A stretch of 64,000 bases of DNA from Euryodendron excelsum (GCA_033060915.1 CM065394.1:30401001-30465000); one strand, 5' to 3'; shown: positions 11,795 through 23,195, numbered from the stretch's first letter. Translations and numbers: made by a program. The notes: a model not told the origin generated them from the sequence alone.

Positions 11795-12005
11795 GTGGGT
11801 GTGGTAGCCGCACTATTGTAGCAGCGGAAACGGCAGCCAAAGGGTAAGGTTGGCCTTGACAATCTGATTCGGAGTGAGGCGGTTTAGGTCACGAAGAAGC
11901 AGCCAAAATCAGTGGGTGCGGTAGCCGCAGCGTTGTGGCAGCGGAAACCGCGGCCGAAGGGTAAGGCGGTGACTAAAAGTTTGTTCACCTCGACAATCTG
12001 GTTCG
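11795..12005 (+). repeat. GC-rich tandem duplication
   Basis: Two imperfect copies of about 75-100 bp start with GTGGGTGYGGTAGCCGCA at 11795 and 11912. Both carry a CAGCGGAAACSGC word, AAGGGTAAGG and, at their ends, GACAATCTG. The second copy has an insertion before the shared end. Base composition contrasts with the AT-rich surroundings. No coding function is evident. Confidence 0.5.
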
Positions 12006-12299
12006 TGCATTTGGACTGTGGAAAGTCGGCATCGATGTGGTAAATTCAATTGCCGTTGCTGCATTCATTTTTGCGGCTATACAATCTAACTTTGACACGC
12101 AAGTACCTTAGATGTTGCTGCTGCTTCGTTCTCAAATGAAAAAGGTCTGTGGATAATTTCAAATTGAAGAGAAAATAGCAAAATAGTCAATAATGCATTG
12201 AGTAAAGGACAAATAGATATGACATTGCTTTAATTCTTTAGGTAACAAGAACTTACTGAAATGTGCTTACATGTTTTTCAATCAGCGCAAAAATTGTAA

Positions 12300-12500
12300 T
12301 GTCATGGTCATAAATTTTGTAAGAAAAATGCTATTACTTCAAAAAATTTGTACAAAAAATCCTACTAAAATAATGTGACCGTGATATTTTTGTAATTAAG
12401 AGTAATTATTATGAGTATTTTATTTTAATGTGAATGACTCTTATCCAACCACATAACTTTGGTAATAAATTTTATAAAAAAATTTTCTATTTGTATAATG
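12300..12500. repeat. Copy of an AT-rich MITE family
   Basis: Contains the words shared by this family: AAAATTTGTACAAAA, AATAATGTGACC, and near the far end CCACATAACTTTGGTAATAAATTTT followed by TTTGTATA. Related copies lie at 15555-16330, 16765-16940, 18530-18790, 39785-39925 and 53475-53652. Confidence 0.5.
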
Positions 12501-12846
12501 GTCTGCATTAGTTTGGAGGTTAAAGGCGAGTAAATGCCAAGATTTGTGTTCCTTGTTGAGTTCTAATCTTCAAGTGGTTGAATCCATGTAAATCCATGTA
12601 AATCCAGGTAGCACGAGCCTTGTCATTAATAAATGAGAACTAGGCAAGATTGAGCCAAGGTTAGAGAACTTTAATCTGAAAACTGAAAAATAATTGAATA
12701 AATCTAGAAAGCACGACAAAAGTAAAACAATATAAACTGAATAACTTACTGGTATTTTTCCCAAAATGGGACAAGGTACGCTTTGAAACTTTGAAAATAT
12801 TATTCCAACCCTAGGCACCCAGCTCAATTCTATGGGACTCTCTCTC

Positions 12847-12878
<32 letters not shown>
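12847..12878. repeat. (CT)n microsatellite
   Basis: A nearly pure CT run, interrupted once by a short C run near its start. Confidence 0.9.
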
Positions 12879-12880
<2 letters not shown>

Positions 12881-12929
12881 AGTTCCCATTCTCCCTTAAT
12901 TTTCTATTTTAAAACCACTTGTCAACTAA

Positions 12930-13570
12930 GGAGCGGTTTTGTTGCTATCAATAATAGTGCAGTTGGTGCTCTCAATGACATGGTCAAATAAAAAGCTTCC
13001 AAGTGACGAGACTTAAAACTCCACTTTAAAACAGGTGATATTAAAATAGTTGCCAGGTGACAATAAAAATCATCAACGTCTTCCCATATTTCACCAGATT
13101 ACTCTTTTCTCCCTCTATCTCTATCCCTTTCTCTCGTTGATTTTCCTATTATGTAATTTTTCTTTTTCCATTTTCAATCTTTTTCAGAGCTCCTCCCTTT
13201 TTGAGTTCTCTCTCACTTAACGGAAATGAGAAAATCTTAATCAGGCTTTGAAATCCCCCTTACGCCCCAGTAAAAAGAGCTGCCCCTTTTGAGTTCTTAC
13301 TCTCTTTTTTTCTTAACATTATCTACTCCTTGAACATTGTGGAAGAGGTTAGTTGAGATCTCCTGTTAAACCATCGCTTGAGGAGCAAATGGGGCAAAGA
13401 TGAGGTGTTTAGTGAAATGCCCAGCAATGATTTCATCTCCTGTTCGTCTCCTAAAAACACGAAACGAAGGAGGAGAAGGAGAAATGCGACTCTTGCTGGA
13501 AAGACTAGAAAAAATGAAAAAGAAAAATTCTCAAATGACAAAAAGGAAAATGACATATTAAGAAAAATTA

Positions 13571-13618
<48 letters not shown>

Positions 13619-13787
13619 GAATTTGGTGAAATATGGGAAGATGGTCAGATCGTTGGAGGGGTTTTTAATGTCTACAACCTGTTCTAAAATGGAGTTTTAA
13701 GTCTTGCTACATGATAGCTTTGTATTTGGCCACGTCATAGACAGCACCAACTGCACTATTATTGACAGCAGCAAATTATTCGCTCCC
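12930..13787. mobile_element. Mutator-like non-autonomous element with long TIRs
   Basis: The ends are inverted repeats of about 190 bp. GGAGCG at 12930 pairs with CGCTCCC at 13787, and the block containing CAATAATAGTGCAGTTGGTGC near 12950 is matched in reverse near 13745-13770. Flanks GTCAACTAA (12921-12929) and CTCAACTAA (13788-13796) form a 9-bp target-site duplication with one mismatch, typical of Mutator-like elements. The middle is purine- or pyrimidine-rich and carries a (GA)n run. There is no transposase gene; the GA-rich open frame is low-complexity. Confidence 0.75.
13574..13614. repeat. (GA)n microsatellite
   Basis: About 20 GA units inside the long-TIR element. Confidence 0.9.
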
Positions 13788-13796
13788 CTCAACTAA

Positions 13797-14333
13797 ATAT
13801 TTGCAGGATGTCAGTGAATATGGGTAAAATTTGATGGTATTATCATTTTCTCTTTCTCTTTTTATTTTTTTCCTAATTTGGAAAGCAATGAAAGGTTCTC
13901 TAATCCAAACTTGACAAGATGACAACAAAAAATACAGTACTGGTTTCTAGTTCAGAAAATTAGCAAGGTTAATATTAGCAAAATGATTGGATTTTTTTTT
14001 TTGTATCCTTATGATATGCACGAGCTCATATGTATAGTCGTCTATTGTATGCTAGTTTATTCAATTAACAACAAAATATCAGTAAATGTTTCCTTTATAT
14101 ATATTTATATTATCAATACTTTCCAACTTATTCATGATATTTCTAATTTTTTTTCTTCATTACTCATGCAAATAAACTTGTGAGTAATGCTACGTACAAG
14201 TATACTGATCATGCATCCAACCACTCATGTTAAGTTGGCACGCGATGATAAATAAACTAATTCTCACTCTCTCTCTCTTTACTTATTGGTGCATGTTAAC
14301 TCAACAAGAGTAATTAAAGGCGTGGTCAGTAAG
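13797..14333. other. AT-rich intergenic DNA
   Basis: I see no gene, repeat unit or promoter. The open frame starting at 13983 is AT-rich chance sequence. Confidence 0.4.
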
Positions 14334-14338
14334 TATAT

Positions 14339-14924
14339 TGTAGGTGGGATTTTACTGGAAGGTTAGGCCGAACTCTCAAGCCCAAAAATAGATGAGTCCA
14401 GGTATTTCTTGCAAGACGAAGAGGTTAGAATGGGTCGACCCGAAATGGGCCGATCACACTCCGAAGATTAAGTCAGCAAGCTTAATCGATGAAGATGAAT
14501 GAAAGTGGTCAATACTAGGAGTTAATTGTCCATACCTAACTCTCGATACCTTGGGTATTTATAGAACCTTTGAGGGAGTGTGTTCTGCCTTAGCCTACCA
14601 GCAGGCTCTCATGGCCTGCTGGGTAGGCGTCATCATTGACGCCGCCTGATTATTCGTAGGGTCTGGCGCACCGCCGCGGGGGATTCCGGCTGACATCGCG
14701 TGGGCAGACGCATGCGTATTTAATGCAAGTCAACTCTGCATTTAATGCGCAGAGACCGCTAGCGGTTTTGACCCGCTTTTCATGGTTTGGGCTGCGCTGC
14801 AAAGGAGGTCGGCAGTCTGGCCTTCCCTCTAATTCTGATATGGGCTAGCAAAGCAGCCCCAACTTTGATTTGCGTAGATTGGGCCTAATCCATTGGGTTG
14901 GGCCGGGGGTTATTCCCCCACACA
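14339..14924 (-). mobile_element. Solo LTR, probably gypsy, minus orientation
   Basis: A GC-rich block starts TGTAGGTGGG and ends CCCCCACACA, and is flanked on both sides by TATAT (14334-14338 and 14925-14929), a 5-bp target-site duplication. Read on the minus strand it starts TGTG, has a TATAAATA box near 14550 and ends in a TCCAGTAAAATCCCA-type stretch followed by CCTACA, which I associate with gypsy LTR 3' ends. No second LTR or internal region is present, so it looks like a recombination product. The TATAT flank is low-complexity and could match by chance. Confidence 0.65.
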
Positions 14925-15226
14925 TATATATTGCATTAATGTAAACTTGTAGGTCATTCTAAAATGATTCGTCAACCCTGGGTTTTTTTTTTTTTTCTAT
15001 TTTCTTTTCATCCCTGAGGAACTAACGCATTTATTTTCCCTCATACAAATTTATTATCTTTCAAACTAATTACAATTTCCTATTATTATAATTCATACAC
15101 TTAAAAACCTGGACTTATGACCAATTAAATCAATATGAGCAGCTACTTCACAAATTAACTGGTCCAAAATAACAAGGCCGGTGGTCAAGTGGCAGCTCAA
15201 CCAAGTTACCTTGAAGCCAAAAGTAC

Positions 15227-15480
15227 CAGAAAATATTAGTGTAACAGTGATGTCACGTCATTATTATTGACGTGGTATCACAAACTAATGAAATCGATTT
15301 ACGTATGTATGTTGTGATGAAATATTATGTCGGTTAGTGGGGTAGTGTGGATAAAATATCTTAATTAACTCCTTAATTCTAGGTAATGAAGATAAAAATT
15401 ATATTTTAGTGCATTTCTATTGACTTGTGATACCACATCAACATGATAATGTGGCATCATCGTTACACTGAATATTTTCT
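15227..15480. mobile_element. MITE with 10-bp target-site duplication
   Basis: A 254-bp element has terminal inverted repeats of about 55 bp. It begins CAGAAAATATTAGTGTAAC and ends GTTACACTGAATATTTTCT, and both arms carry a GTGGTATCACA word or its complement. It is bounded by perfect 10-bp direct repeats CCAAAAGTAC (15217-15226 and 15481-15490). A duplication of 9-10 bp points to the Mutator-like superfamily. It is too short to code for a transposase. Confidence 0.85.
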
Positions 15481-15554
15481 CCAAAAGTACATGGCAAGCC
15501 AGGACTTGGAAGTTCTAGACGTCTTCTAGCTAGCATTCATCTATATAAGAATAG

Positions 15555-16330
15555 GGTAATGTTATACAGAAAATTTTACAGAATTTTATGGTTGAATAAG
15601 AACTTTTTATTTTTAGAATGAAATCCTGGGTTCTATCATGATAGTTTTTAATTATAAAAATACTATTGCTACATTATTCTGGTGAAACTTTTTGTACAAA
15701 TTTTTTAAAAGAATAGTATCATTCATAAGAATATTGCTAAGGTAATGCTATACAACAAAAAAATTGCTTAGCACAAAAAAAAAACAAAAATTTCAACCAA
15801 AACTTATGTATAGAATGATGTGACTAAATATGAGCTTTTCACCTTAAACAAAACATCTATTATGATCACTCTTAATTACAAAAATGCATGGCCACGTCAT
15901 TCTGGTGAAATTTATACAAAATTTGTTACAAAAATGCTATTATTTTAGAAAATTCGTACGAAATATACTATCAAAATGATGTGATAATGATGTTTTATAA
16001 TTATGAATTGTTATGACTTAGTTTTTTTTTTTTTTAAAGTGAAAAGTTCTCATTCAATTACATCATTCTGTAAAGAAATTGTGTATGAATTGTCTAATGA
16101 GAGTCGTTCACTTCAAAACAAAACTTCTGCCATAATAAATTTTAATTATGAAAAATATTATTCTTATAAAAAAATTTATACAAAAACTCTCATTAAAATA
16201 ATGTAGTAGTAATAGTTTTGTAATTAAAAGTTATTATAGTGAGTGTTTTTTTAAATGAAATGCTCTCATTCATACACATTATTTTGTATAAAAAATTTGT
16301 AATAATTTTTTATTTGTATAAGATTATTCT
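15555..16330. repeat. Cluster of AT-rich MITE copies
   Basis: Four or so head-to-tail or overlapping copies of a unit of about 170-190 bp occur here. Each starts near GGTAATGYTATACA and carries words like AAAATTTGTACAAAA, AAATGATGTGA and, toward the end, CATTCAATTACATCATT. The termini GGTAATGCTATACA and TGTATAGCATTACC (seen at 53634) are inverted repeats. The cluster lies 0.9-1.7 kb upstream of the BAHD gene. Confidence 0.6.
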
Positions 16331-16713
16331 TTAATTATAAAATTTTCATTGCTAAATCATTATATATGGGGAGTTTTTATACGAATTTTCTGTGACAATT
16401 GCATCTTCCATTGCTATACCTCACCGTGCAGAACTACGAGCTAACAAGGCCGGTCAAGTGACGCAGGTCAACCAGGCTACGCGTGTTGTTGGAAGTTAAT
16501 GCATTTTGTGAAAAATATAGGGGCTGCTGCAACAACAGTAGTGCAAGTATTAGGTGAGAGTTGTGGCCTAAAAAACTCTAGAAGAGTATGTTGGAGCAGA
16601 GAAATTGATGGCCTATTGCTATGTGACCTAACTAGAGTACTAGATGTGATTATGTGTAATGAAGAAAAAAATCTTTGACATTTTGGAGAGAGAGTTGGTT
16701 GAAGAATAACATG

Positions 16714-16766
<53 letters not shown>

Positions 16767-17150
16767 GTTATATAAATAAAAAATTTATGTAAAATTTTTA
16801 TATAAAATAATATATTTTAATAAAAAAATTTCACTTTAAAAGAAACAAATATCATAATAATTTTTAACTATAAATTATAACTGTTAATATTATTTTATAT
16901 ACAAAATTTTGTATGAAATTTCTTTTATAAAAATAACATTTTTGTGCATGTATATATGTTTAAATGGATGTAGTCTATGGAGATTTAGTGAATGAAAGAA
17001 TACCGTACAGAGTAGTCTCTCTCTCATCTCGCAACCACTTCAACTCTTTGACCTTTCATTCTCTCTAAATTCTTTTTCATTTCTCATCACACTCTACACC
17101 CACCAAACTTCTCAAATTTCAACGTGGAGACTCGAGCCACATGCGACCAG
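16331..17150. other. Intergenic DNA upstream of the BAHD gene
   Basis: Contains a (TA)n-(GA)n microsatellite at about 16716-16762 and a further MITE copy at about 16765-16940. A short stretch at 16413-16500 resembles both the BAHD leader (GTGCAGAACTAC words) and 15170-15216 (AACAAGGCCGGT words). No gene is seen. Confidence 0.45.
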
Positions 17151-17158
17151 CAGCCCTC

Positions 17159-17166
17159 TATATAAG
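17159..17166 (+). promoter_or_regulatory. TATA box of the BAHD gene
   Basis: TATATAAG in the context CCCTCTATATAAGAAC lies 95 bases before the start codon. That leaves a plausible 5' UTR of about 60 bases. Confidence 0.6.
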
Positions 17167-17253
17167 AACGCTATGCAATATTTCACCATGCAGAACTACA
17201 ATCCAAGTCTCATTTTTTTTCCTCGTGCGTAGCAAACATTAATCTGATCGACG

Positions 17254-18525
17254 ATGATGAAGATTAATATCACTTTTAGGGAGATCATCAAACCATCCAC
17301 TCCAACACCCCATCACCTCAGAAATTTCAAGCTCTCGTTTTTAGATCAGCTCATTTCTCCTGTCTATGTCCCTATAATTCTCTTCTACTCCAACAATGAA
17401 ACCAGCAATGCCAAACAACCCCTTAACGATATATCTATTCACCTGAGGAAATCATTGTCCGATGTGCTAACTCAATTCTTCCCACTCGCCGGAAGAATGA
17501 AAGACGAAAGCTGGGTTGATTGTAACGACGAAGGGGTTGATTATTCCGAAGCCGAAGTCGACGGCCAGCTCTCAAACACCATCGAAAGACCAGAAATCGA
17601 GTTCTTGAACCAGCTCATTCCATGCAAGAACAACAGTGAGAAATTCAACATGAAAGAACAATTAGCCATTCAAGTCAATTTTTTTGGCTGCGGCGGCGTG
17701 GCAATCGGGATTTGCATCTCTCATAGGATAGCCGATGGATTGAGTTTAATCACATTTATCAAAGCTTGGGCTGCAACTTCTCTCGGCAGCTGCAACTTGG
17801 TCTGCCCGAGCTTTGACTCGGCTTCTCTCTTCCCGCCGAGAGTCTTGCCCGGGTCCCGCCGGGCAGCCCAATCGCCGGACGAGAGACTTGTCACTAGAAG
17901 GTTTCTTTTCGCCGCATCCTCAATAGCTACACTGAAATCCGAAGTGTCCAATTGTTCAAGCTCGTTTTTTCAACCTACCCGAGTCGAGGCGGTATCGGCT
18001 CTGCTATGGAAATCTGCCGTGGCTGACGCCGAACTAAACCCGTCTGGCGAGTCATTGGCGGCGCATTCGGTGAATTTGAGGGGGAGGATTACCCCGCCGT
18101 TACCTGAATATTCTTTCGGAAACTTGTTTCAGATGTCAATCGCCTCGGCAACCTACGGCCAGACAGATTTGGCTGCCTTGGCTGGTAAGCTGAGGGAAGC
18201 AATAAAGAAAATTGATGGTGAATACATCAGAGAAATACAAGGTGAAGATGGTTATGGATTAGTGAGCCATGAACTTGGTGAGTTGATCTCCAAAGGGAAA
18301 GTGCAGTTTCTTAGGTTCAGCAGTTGGTGTAGATTTTCTGTGTATGAAGCTGATTTTGGTTTTGGGAAGCCAGTTTGGGTGAGCAGTGCTGGCATGGCCT
18401 TTAAGAATATGATTGTTCTTTTCGATTCAAGAGATGGGGAGGGCATAGAAGCATGGGTGACCATGGATGAAGAGCATATGACCAAGTTTGAGCAAAACCC
18501 AGACCTACAAAACTATGTTAATTAG
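17254..18525 (+). CDS. BAHD acyl-CoA-dependent acyltransferase
   Basis: The 423-residue enzyme belongs to the BAHD family, which moves an acyl group from acyl-CoA to an alcohol or amine of specialised metabolites in the cytosol. The catalytic HxxxD motif is HRIAD (157-161; His157 the general base). The structural DFGWG motif is present as DFGFG (367-371), with Phe for Trp. SSWCRFSVYEADFG before it is typical of the vinorine synthase-like branch (clade III), whose members mostly make acetyl esters; this placement is from memory. It is a single exon of full length for the family. A second ATG follows at once (Met-Met), so the exact start is open by one codon. The substrate cannot be read from sequence. 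Confidence 0.93.
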   Translation: MMKINITFREIIKPSTPTPHHLRNFKLSFLDQLISPVYVPIILFYSNNETSNAKQPLNDISIHLRKSLSDVLTQFFPLAGRMKDESWVDCNDEGVDYSEAEVDGQLSNTIERPEIEFLNQLIPCKNNSEKFNMKEQLAIQVNFFGCGGVAIGICISHRIADGLSLITFIKAWAATSLGSCNLVCPSFDSASLFPPRVLPGSRRAAQSPDERLVTRRFLFAASSIATLKSEVSNCSSSFFQPTRVEAVSALLWKSAVADAELNPSGESLAAHSVNLRGRITPPLPEYSFGNLFQMSIASATYGQTDLAALAGKLREAIKKIDGEYIREIQGEDGYGLVSHELGELISKGKVQFLRFSSWCRFSVYEADFGFGKPVWVSSAGMAFKNMIVLFDSRDGEGIEAWVTMDEEHMTKFEQNPDLQNYVN

Positions 18526-18529
18526 ACGG

Positions 18530-18790
18530 GTAATGTCATGCAAATAGGAAATTCATTCAAAATTACTTTAAAACAGAATAATATATTTAAATGAGAGTAT
18601 TTTACTTTAAAATTACTATTGCACGTCTTTTTGATAGGAGTTTCTATGCAAATTTTTTAAAAATTCCACCAGAATATGATAGTGGTATTTTGGTAATTTA
18701 GCCATCATGATGGTCTTTTGTTTGAAAGTGAATGACTCTTATTCAACCATATCATTTTAGTAATAAATTTTGTATGAATTTTTTTTTTTT
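18530..18790. repeat. AT-rich MITE copy downstream of the BAHD gene
   Basis: Carries family words such as GTGAATGACTCTTATTCAACCA, CATTTTAGTAATAAATTTTGTATGAA and, earlier, GCAAATTTTTTAAAAATTCCACCAG. It begins within about 20 bases of the BAHD stop codon and so may form part of its 3' UTR. Confidence 0.5.
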
Positions 18791-18909
18791 TGGTAGAGCA
18801 TTAGCTTTTTCCTAATTGGATCATTACCAAGTCTCTAATTTTCATTTGTCTCTCAGCTGTTCTTATCTTGAGAACTTAATTCACTTGTATGCTGAATCAA
18901 GCAACTTGA

Positions 18910-20965
18910 ATATTTTTTTTATATCAAAATAATGTAAAAATACAAATTTTTCTCCAAATGTGAAATTTGAAAACCTTTTTTCCAATCTACTGAAAAACGT
19001 TTGAAAACGCTCTTCAAATTTGCGTTTTATCAGGCGACAAGACAAACGCACCTGGTAGGTGCGCTTGTCTGAAAAGTGCAATTTTCAACTACGCTTTTCT
19101 GACAAGCGCTCTTGGGAAGTGCGTTTGTTAAATCTCTCTCAACCCCCCTTGTAGACAGGCCAACACCCTCCCCCCCCCCCCCCCCCCTCTTCTCTTTTCT
19201 CCTCCTTCCCCGGCAGGTTTCCGCTTCCCCGACAACCCTTCTCTTCTCTTCCATATTTCTCATCCCCTCCCGGCAAGTTTCCTCCTCCCCAATAGCAAGT
19301 TGCTTCCTCTGCCCCAGCCATTTTCATCTTCTTCTATTTGCGCCCCTGCAACAGGTCACTTATTTAACCTAAATTTTACACATTATTATAGTAGTAAATA
19401 TATTATAGTTAGATGTATAGTTATATGATAATGTAGTTCAAAAATTAGTAAATTCTAATTTATGGTAATTTTTTGGCAGCCATTTTCGTTGCTCTTGTCA
19501 CTTCAACAAAGACCTCTCTTACTTTTCATACTATGACTGTCACCATCTTGTTTGGCAAACTCTAATAAAATTTTTATTTATATTGTTTAGCCTGTTTAAG
19601 TGTATAACATTATCATATACATAAAGTTATATTATTTTATGTTGTTGAAATTGTTGGAATAGATGTGTTTTATTTATTTATGTTGTCCTTTTAGTTGGTA
19701 CCTACTTTTTTTTGTATGTTTGGATAAACAAAATAAATCTCTTCAGAAGAGTAATTTGTGAAATTTTTTTTTAATTTTATAGAAAATTAAAATTTTGTTA
19801 TAAAAAATAATAATAGTTAGAAGTAAGTAAAATTGAAAAGAAATGTATAAAATAATATTCTTAAAAATAAATATTTTTTATTTTTAAAAATATTTAAAAA
19901 TAAATATGTTGTAAAATATGTAGTAAATAATATTTAGAAGTAAATAATATTGAAGAAAGTGTTGTTAAAATGCTAGAGGAGTAAATATGTAGTCAGCTTT
20001 TTAATTTCATTTTTCCAATAAATAAATTTAAGGATAATATGTAAAAAAAATAGATTAGTTTCATAAAATGTAAAAGTTTAATCATCACATTTTTTAGTTG
20101 GAACGTACTTTTTTGTAGTTCCTATTAATCTAAGTTTTTAGTGGCGATTATCATTTTTTAAAACAAAACCCTAGGTCAATGTTAACCTAAAATACCCTTA
20201 TCGAAATATGAGAAAAAAATAAAAAAAAAATGATGAACAGTAATTAGTGCGTTTGTTCATTGTATACCAAAAGAGCAGGAAAAATAAATGAGACAGTGGT
20301 CATGCTTTATTGGGGTGGGGAGATAATGAAAGATGGTGGTAAAGGATTATGTTCAACATGGATTGCCAGGCATTGTTGAGTATATTATTGCAAAGCAAAC
20401 TATCTAAACTATAAGCCATGATCATGCCTATAGTTGCCAAGGATGTTCAGTATCTCACAAAAAATGTTTTTCTTAATAAATTTTTTTAAATTAATATTTT
20501 TCTATAATTTTCTGGAGCTTAGTGGCTTTTTCGTATTTTTATTATCTCTGTGATTTCAGTATATGCAACAATTATGTTTGTTAATCTTAGAAAAAAGAGT
20601 ACTACTTTTTTGACATCTGCTAGTGGATCCCAACAATATTTTGTCAATTTGATTTTTGGAGAATAAATTTTGAAAAATACCTTCATTTAGTCAAAAACTC
20701 TAAAACACCTTAATCCCTGAATTCATATCTTTGCTATTCCTACACTTCAATAGTGCATTTTTAATATTGTTGTCAATCAATAGCGCATTTTTAATGTCGT
20801 TGTCAAGCGGCAACTATAAACGCTGTCTTGAACTGTGTTTCTTCACGAAATGCAACAACAAAAAGCATTTTATGGTAGATTGAAAAAAAGGTTTTCAAAT
20901 TTCACATTTGGAGAATAAATTTATATTTTTACATTATTTTGGTTAAAAAGCCAATATTTTTACGG
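18910..20965. mobile_element. Non-autonomous TIR element with poly-C core
   Basis: The left end (about 18910-18995) and right end (about 20880-20965) are inverted repeats of about 75-85 bp sharing CAAAATAATGTAAAAATA, CTCCAAATGTGAAATTTG and GAAAACC words. Between them lie GCG-rich words around CGCTTGTCTGA, a run of about 18 C (from 19169) in a pyrimidine-rich patch, and long AT-rich DNA. The layout resembles the element at 47253-50354. No transposase frame and no clear target-site duplication are seen, so the superfamily is open. Confidence 0.6.
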
Positions 20966-23165
20966 TTTTTATTCATTTGGAATTGCTTATCCTGCTAGCT
21001 AATTCCTTGCTTTCATGTTAATATGGCTAGCACCCCCTGAAATGTATAGCATCGAGTACATGGATGATTTGGAGAAGGTGGTCCCTCAACCAACAACAAT
21101 ATTTATATGGGAAGGATTTTCTCCAACTTGAATTGTGAAAATTCTTACCAATTTATGTATGTGGCAGCATACCTTTAATGGCCTATATATTTATATTTAT
21201 ATTTATATTTTTTATTTAAATATTTTCTGTGAATATAGTAATCCTATAAATGGCGCTTTGAATTTAAAAAAAATTTAAGCAAATTACTAACAAAGTTTTA
21301 GTACGTAACAGCTTAATGTGCTGCCACGTAAACATAACAGGAGAAATTCCTCCAACCTAGGCTGAAGAAAATCTTTGTCCTATATATATAACTAGCTAGC
21401 GAGGATCTGTCGGCCATTTTTTACTAACAAAAATGCTACAGTCATTGACTTTTTTATCGTACTTTTGTCTCGGATATTATGAACCTTACCATCTTGTATA
21501 TATCTATGTTAAAAATCAAATAAAAAAAAATACGGTGACTCTAGCATTACTCTTCTATTAAATACCACCCTATACAAAGCTAGTTGCTCCTAAAATATTA
21601 ACAAGAGGTGATAGCAAAAAGAAAGCTTCGTAACCGGCCACTGCTATCTCATCCTATATAGGAGGTGGAAGTAAGTGGGGTTACGTCGGGGCCATGGTAG
21701 AATAAGTTAATATATTTCTTCAACGGGATGAGTATTCCTATTTCCTCCTACTAGAACTTAGAAGTGTACAACCGTTGTATTTTCACTTGAATTTTATTTT
21801 ATTTTAATATTGATTCTAGAAATCAGCACTTACTATTATACATATGATGTATTACTCTTAAAATTTTCACTTTGATCCGAAGAATTTCAGCCCTTTGATT
21901 CTTCAAATATATTTTTAGGATAGTTTTAGAAAGCACTCTAACCATTAAAAGTTATAAAAAATATATATAGTTAAAGTTTTTAAATCATAAAGATCTTTGG
22001 TACCTATGATCTCTATAATAACATTTATCAACTAATGATCTCATATTTCGACAAAATATTAAATTACATAGTTAAATTAATTGACTATAAAATTGAATAA
22101 TTAAATTAAATGAATATACACTGCTAACAGTATCAAAACTCATCGTTGTTCTCCATAAGGTTTATGTTCTATGTTATATTTATGGTGATTTCTTTCCAAA
22201 GAAAAAGAATGGCTCTAAAAATTTAACTGAGCAAAATTTTAAAGATAAAATACAATCCAATATGAAACGTTTTCCATATAATATATAGTCCAACATTAAA
22301 AAATTTCCACTCTTTTGGATCTCTCGTAATTTGATGAATTTCATTGAATTTCTTAATATTATGATGTTTATAAAGTTTGAATCATTAATGAACAATGAAC
22401 ATAGATGAGTGAAAAATTTTAAAGTTGATGTTAATTTAAGGAGATATCATTATGTTTTCGTGGATAATCTTTTTATAGTACTGAATGATCTTTTTCAATT
22501 TGAGCCATAGACTTCATTTTATTTCAATTTGTTAGCATACAATTCTTGAATTTTGTTTACAAATATAGTTCAGGGTCCCCAATTAAAAATAAAAAGGAAA
22601 AACAAAGTATATTTCAAGATCTTAATATCTATTGATTGTATATGTAAGCAAAAATCCATATCAACATTTTCCGTCCCTAATAAAAAAAATTTAGTTCGGC
22701 CCACATAGCTTTCAAGCTGAGCAAAGCTATTGTCCTATGTGTAAAGCTTCCACCCTCCCTACACTAATTAATCAAAGTAGTTACTTGTTATCAACATTCG
22801 GAAAAGACTTTTTACAAGTCCCGTAAGCAGTGACGTTTGTTTTTCATGATTGTGTATTTTTGTTTTTTTGTCTATATATCCAGAGCTAGAGAGCGAGAGA
22901 AAAGATGGAGTAGAGGAAGAAGAGAGAGAATGAAAAGGTAAAGGAGGAGAGAAGAATTGAAAGAGATAGAGCAAAATTTGTGAACAAATATTGAGATATA
23001 TTATTCTATTTATATCTTTTTTTATAATATAATAAAATTTTGGGTGATTAAAAAGATCAATTTTTAATAGTTTCAAAATAATTAATCTGAGAAATATTTG
23101 TCAGTTTCTGAAGAACTAATTTTATTATATCTTGTGGTGAATATATTTATATGTTTTATATTTTT
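20966..23165. other. AT-rich intergenic DNA
   Basis: No gene is seen. A purine-rich patch (about 22880-22970) precedes the LTR-end-like sequence near 23168, and these may be one LTR remnant. The remaining open frames are short and AT-rich. Confidence 0.4.
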
Positions 23166-23195
23166 TTGAGTTTATAACACGTTATCAGCACCAGA
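23165..23195 (+). other. Probable LTR end and priming region of an old copia element
   Basis: TTATAACACGTTATCAGCAC is a sequence I recognise from the junction of LTR and internal region in a common class of plant copia elements. It points in the plus direction, opposite to the copia remnant at 23860-36245, so it may be a separate insertion or rearranged. Confidence 0.4.

Noticed and set aside
13378..13629. Open frame rich in Arg/Glu
   Set aside because: It is GA-rich low-complexity sequence inside a MITE-like element.
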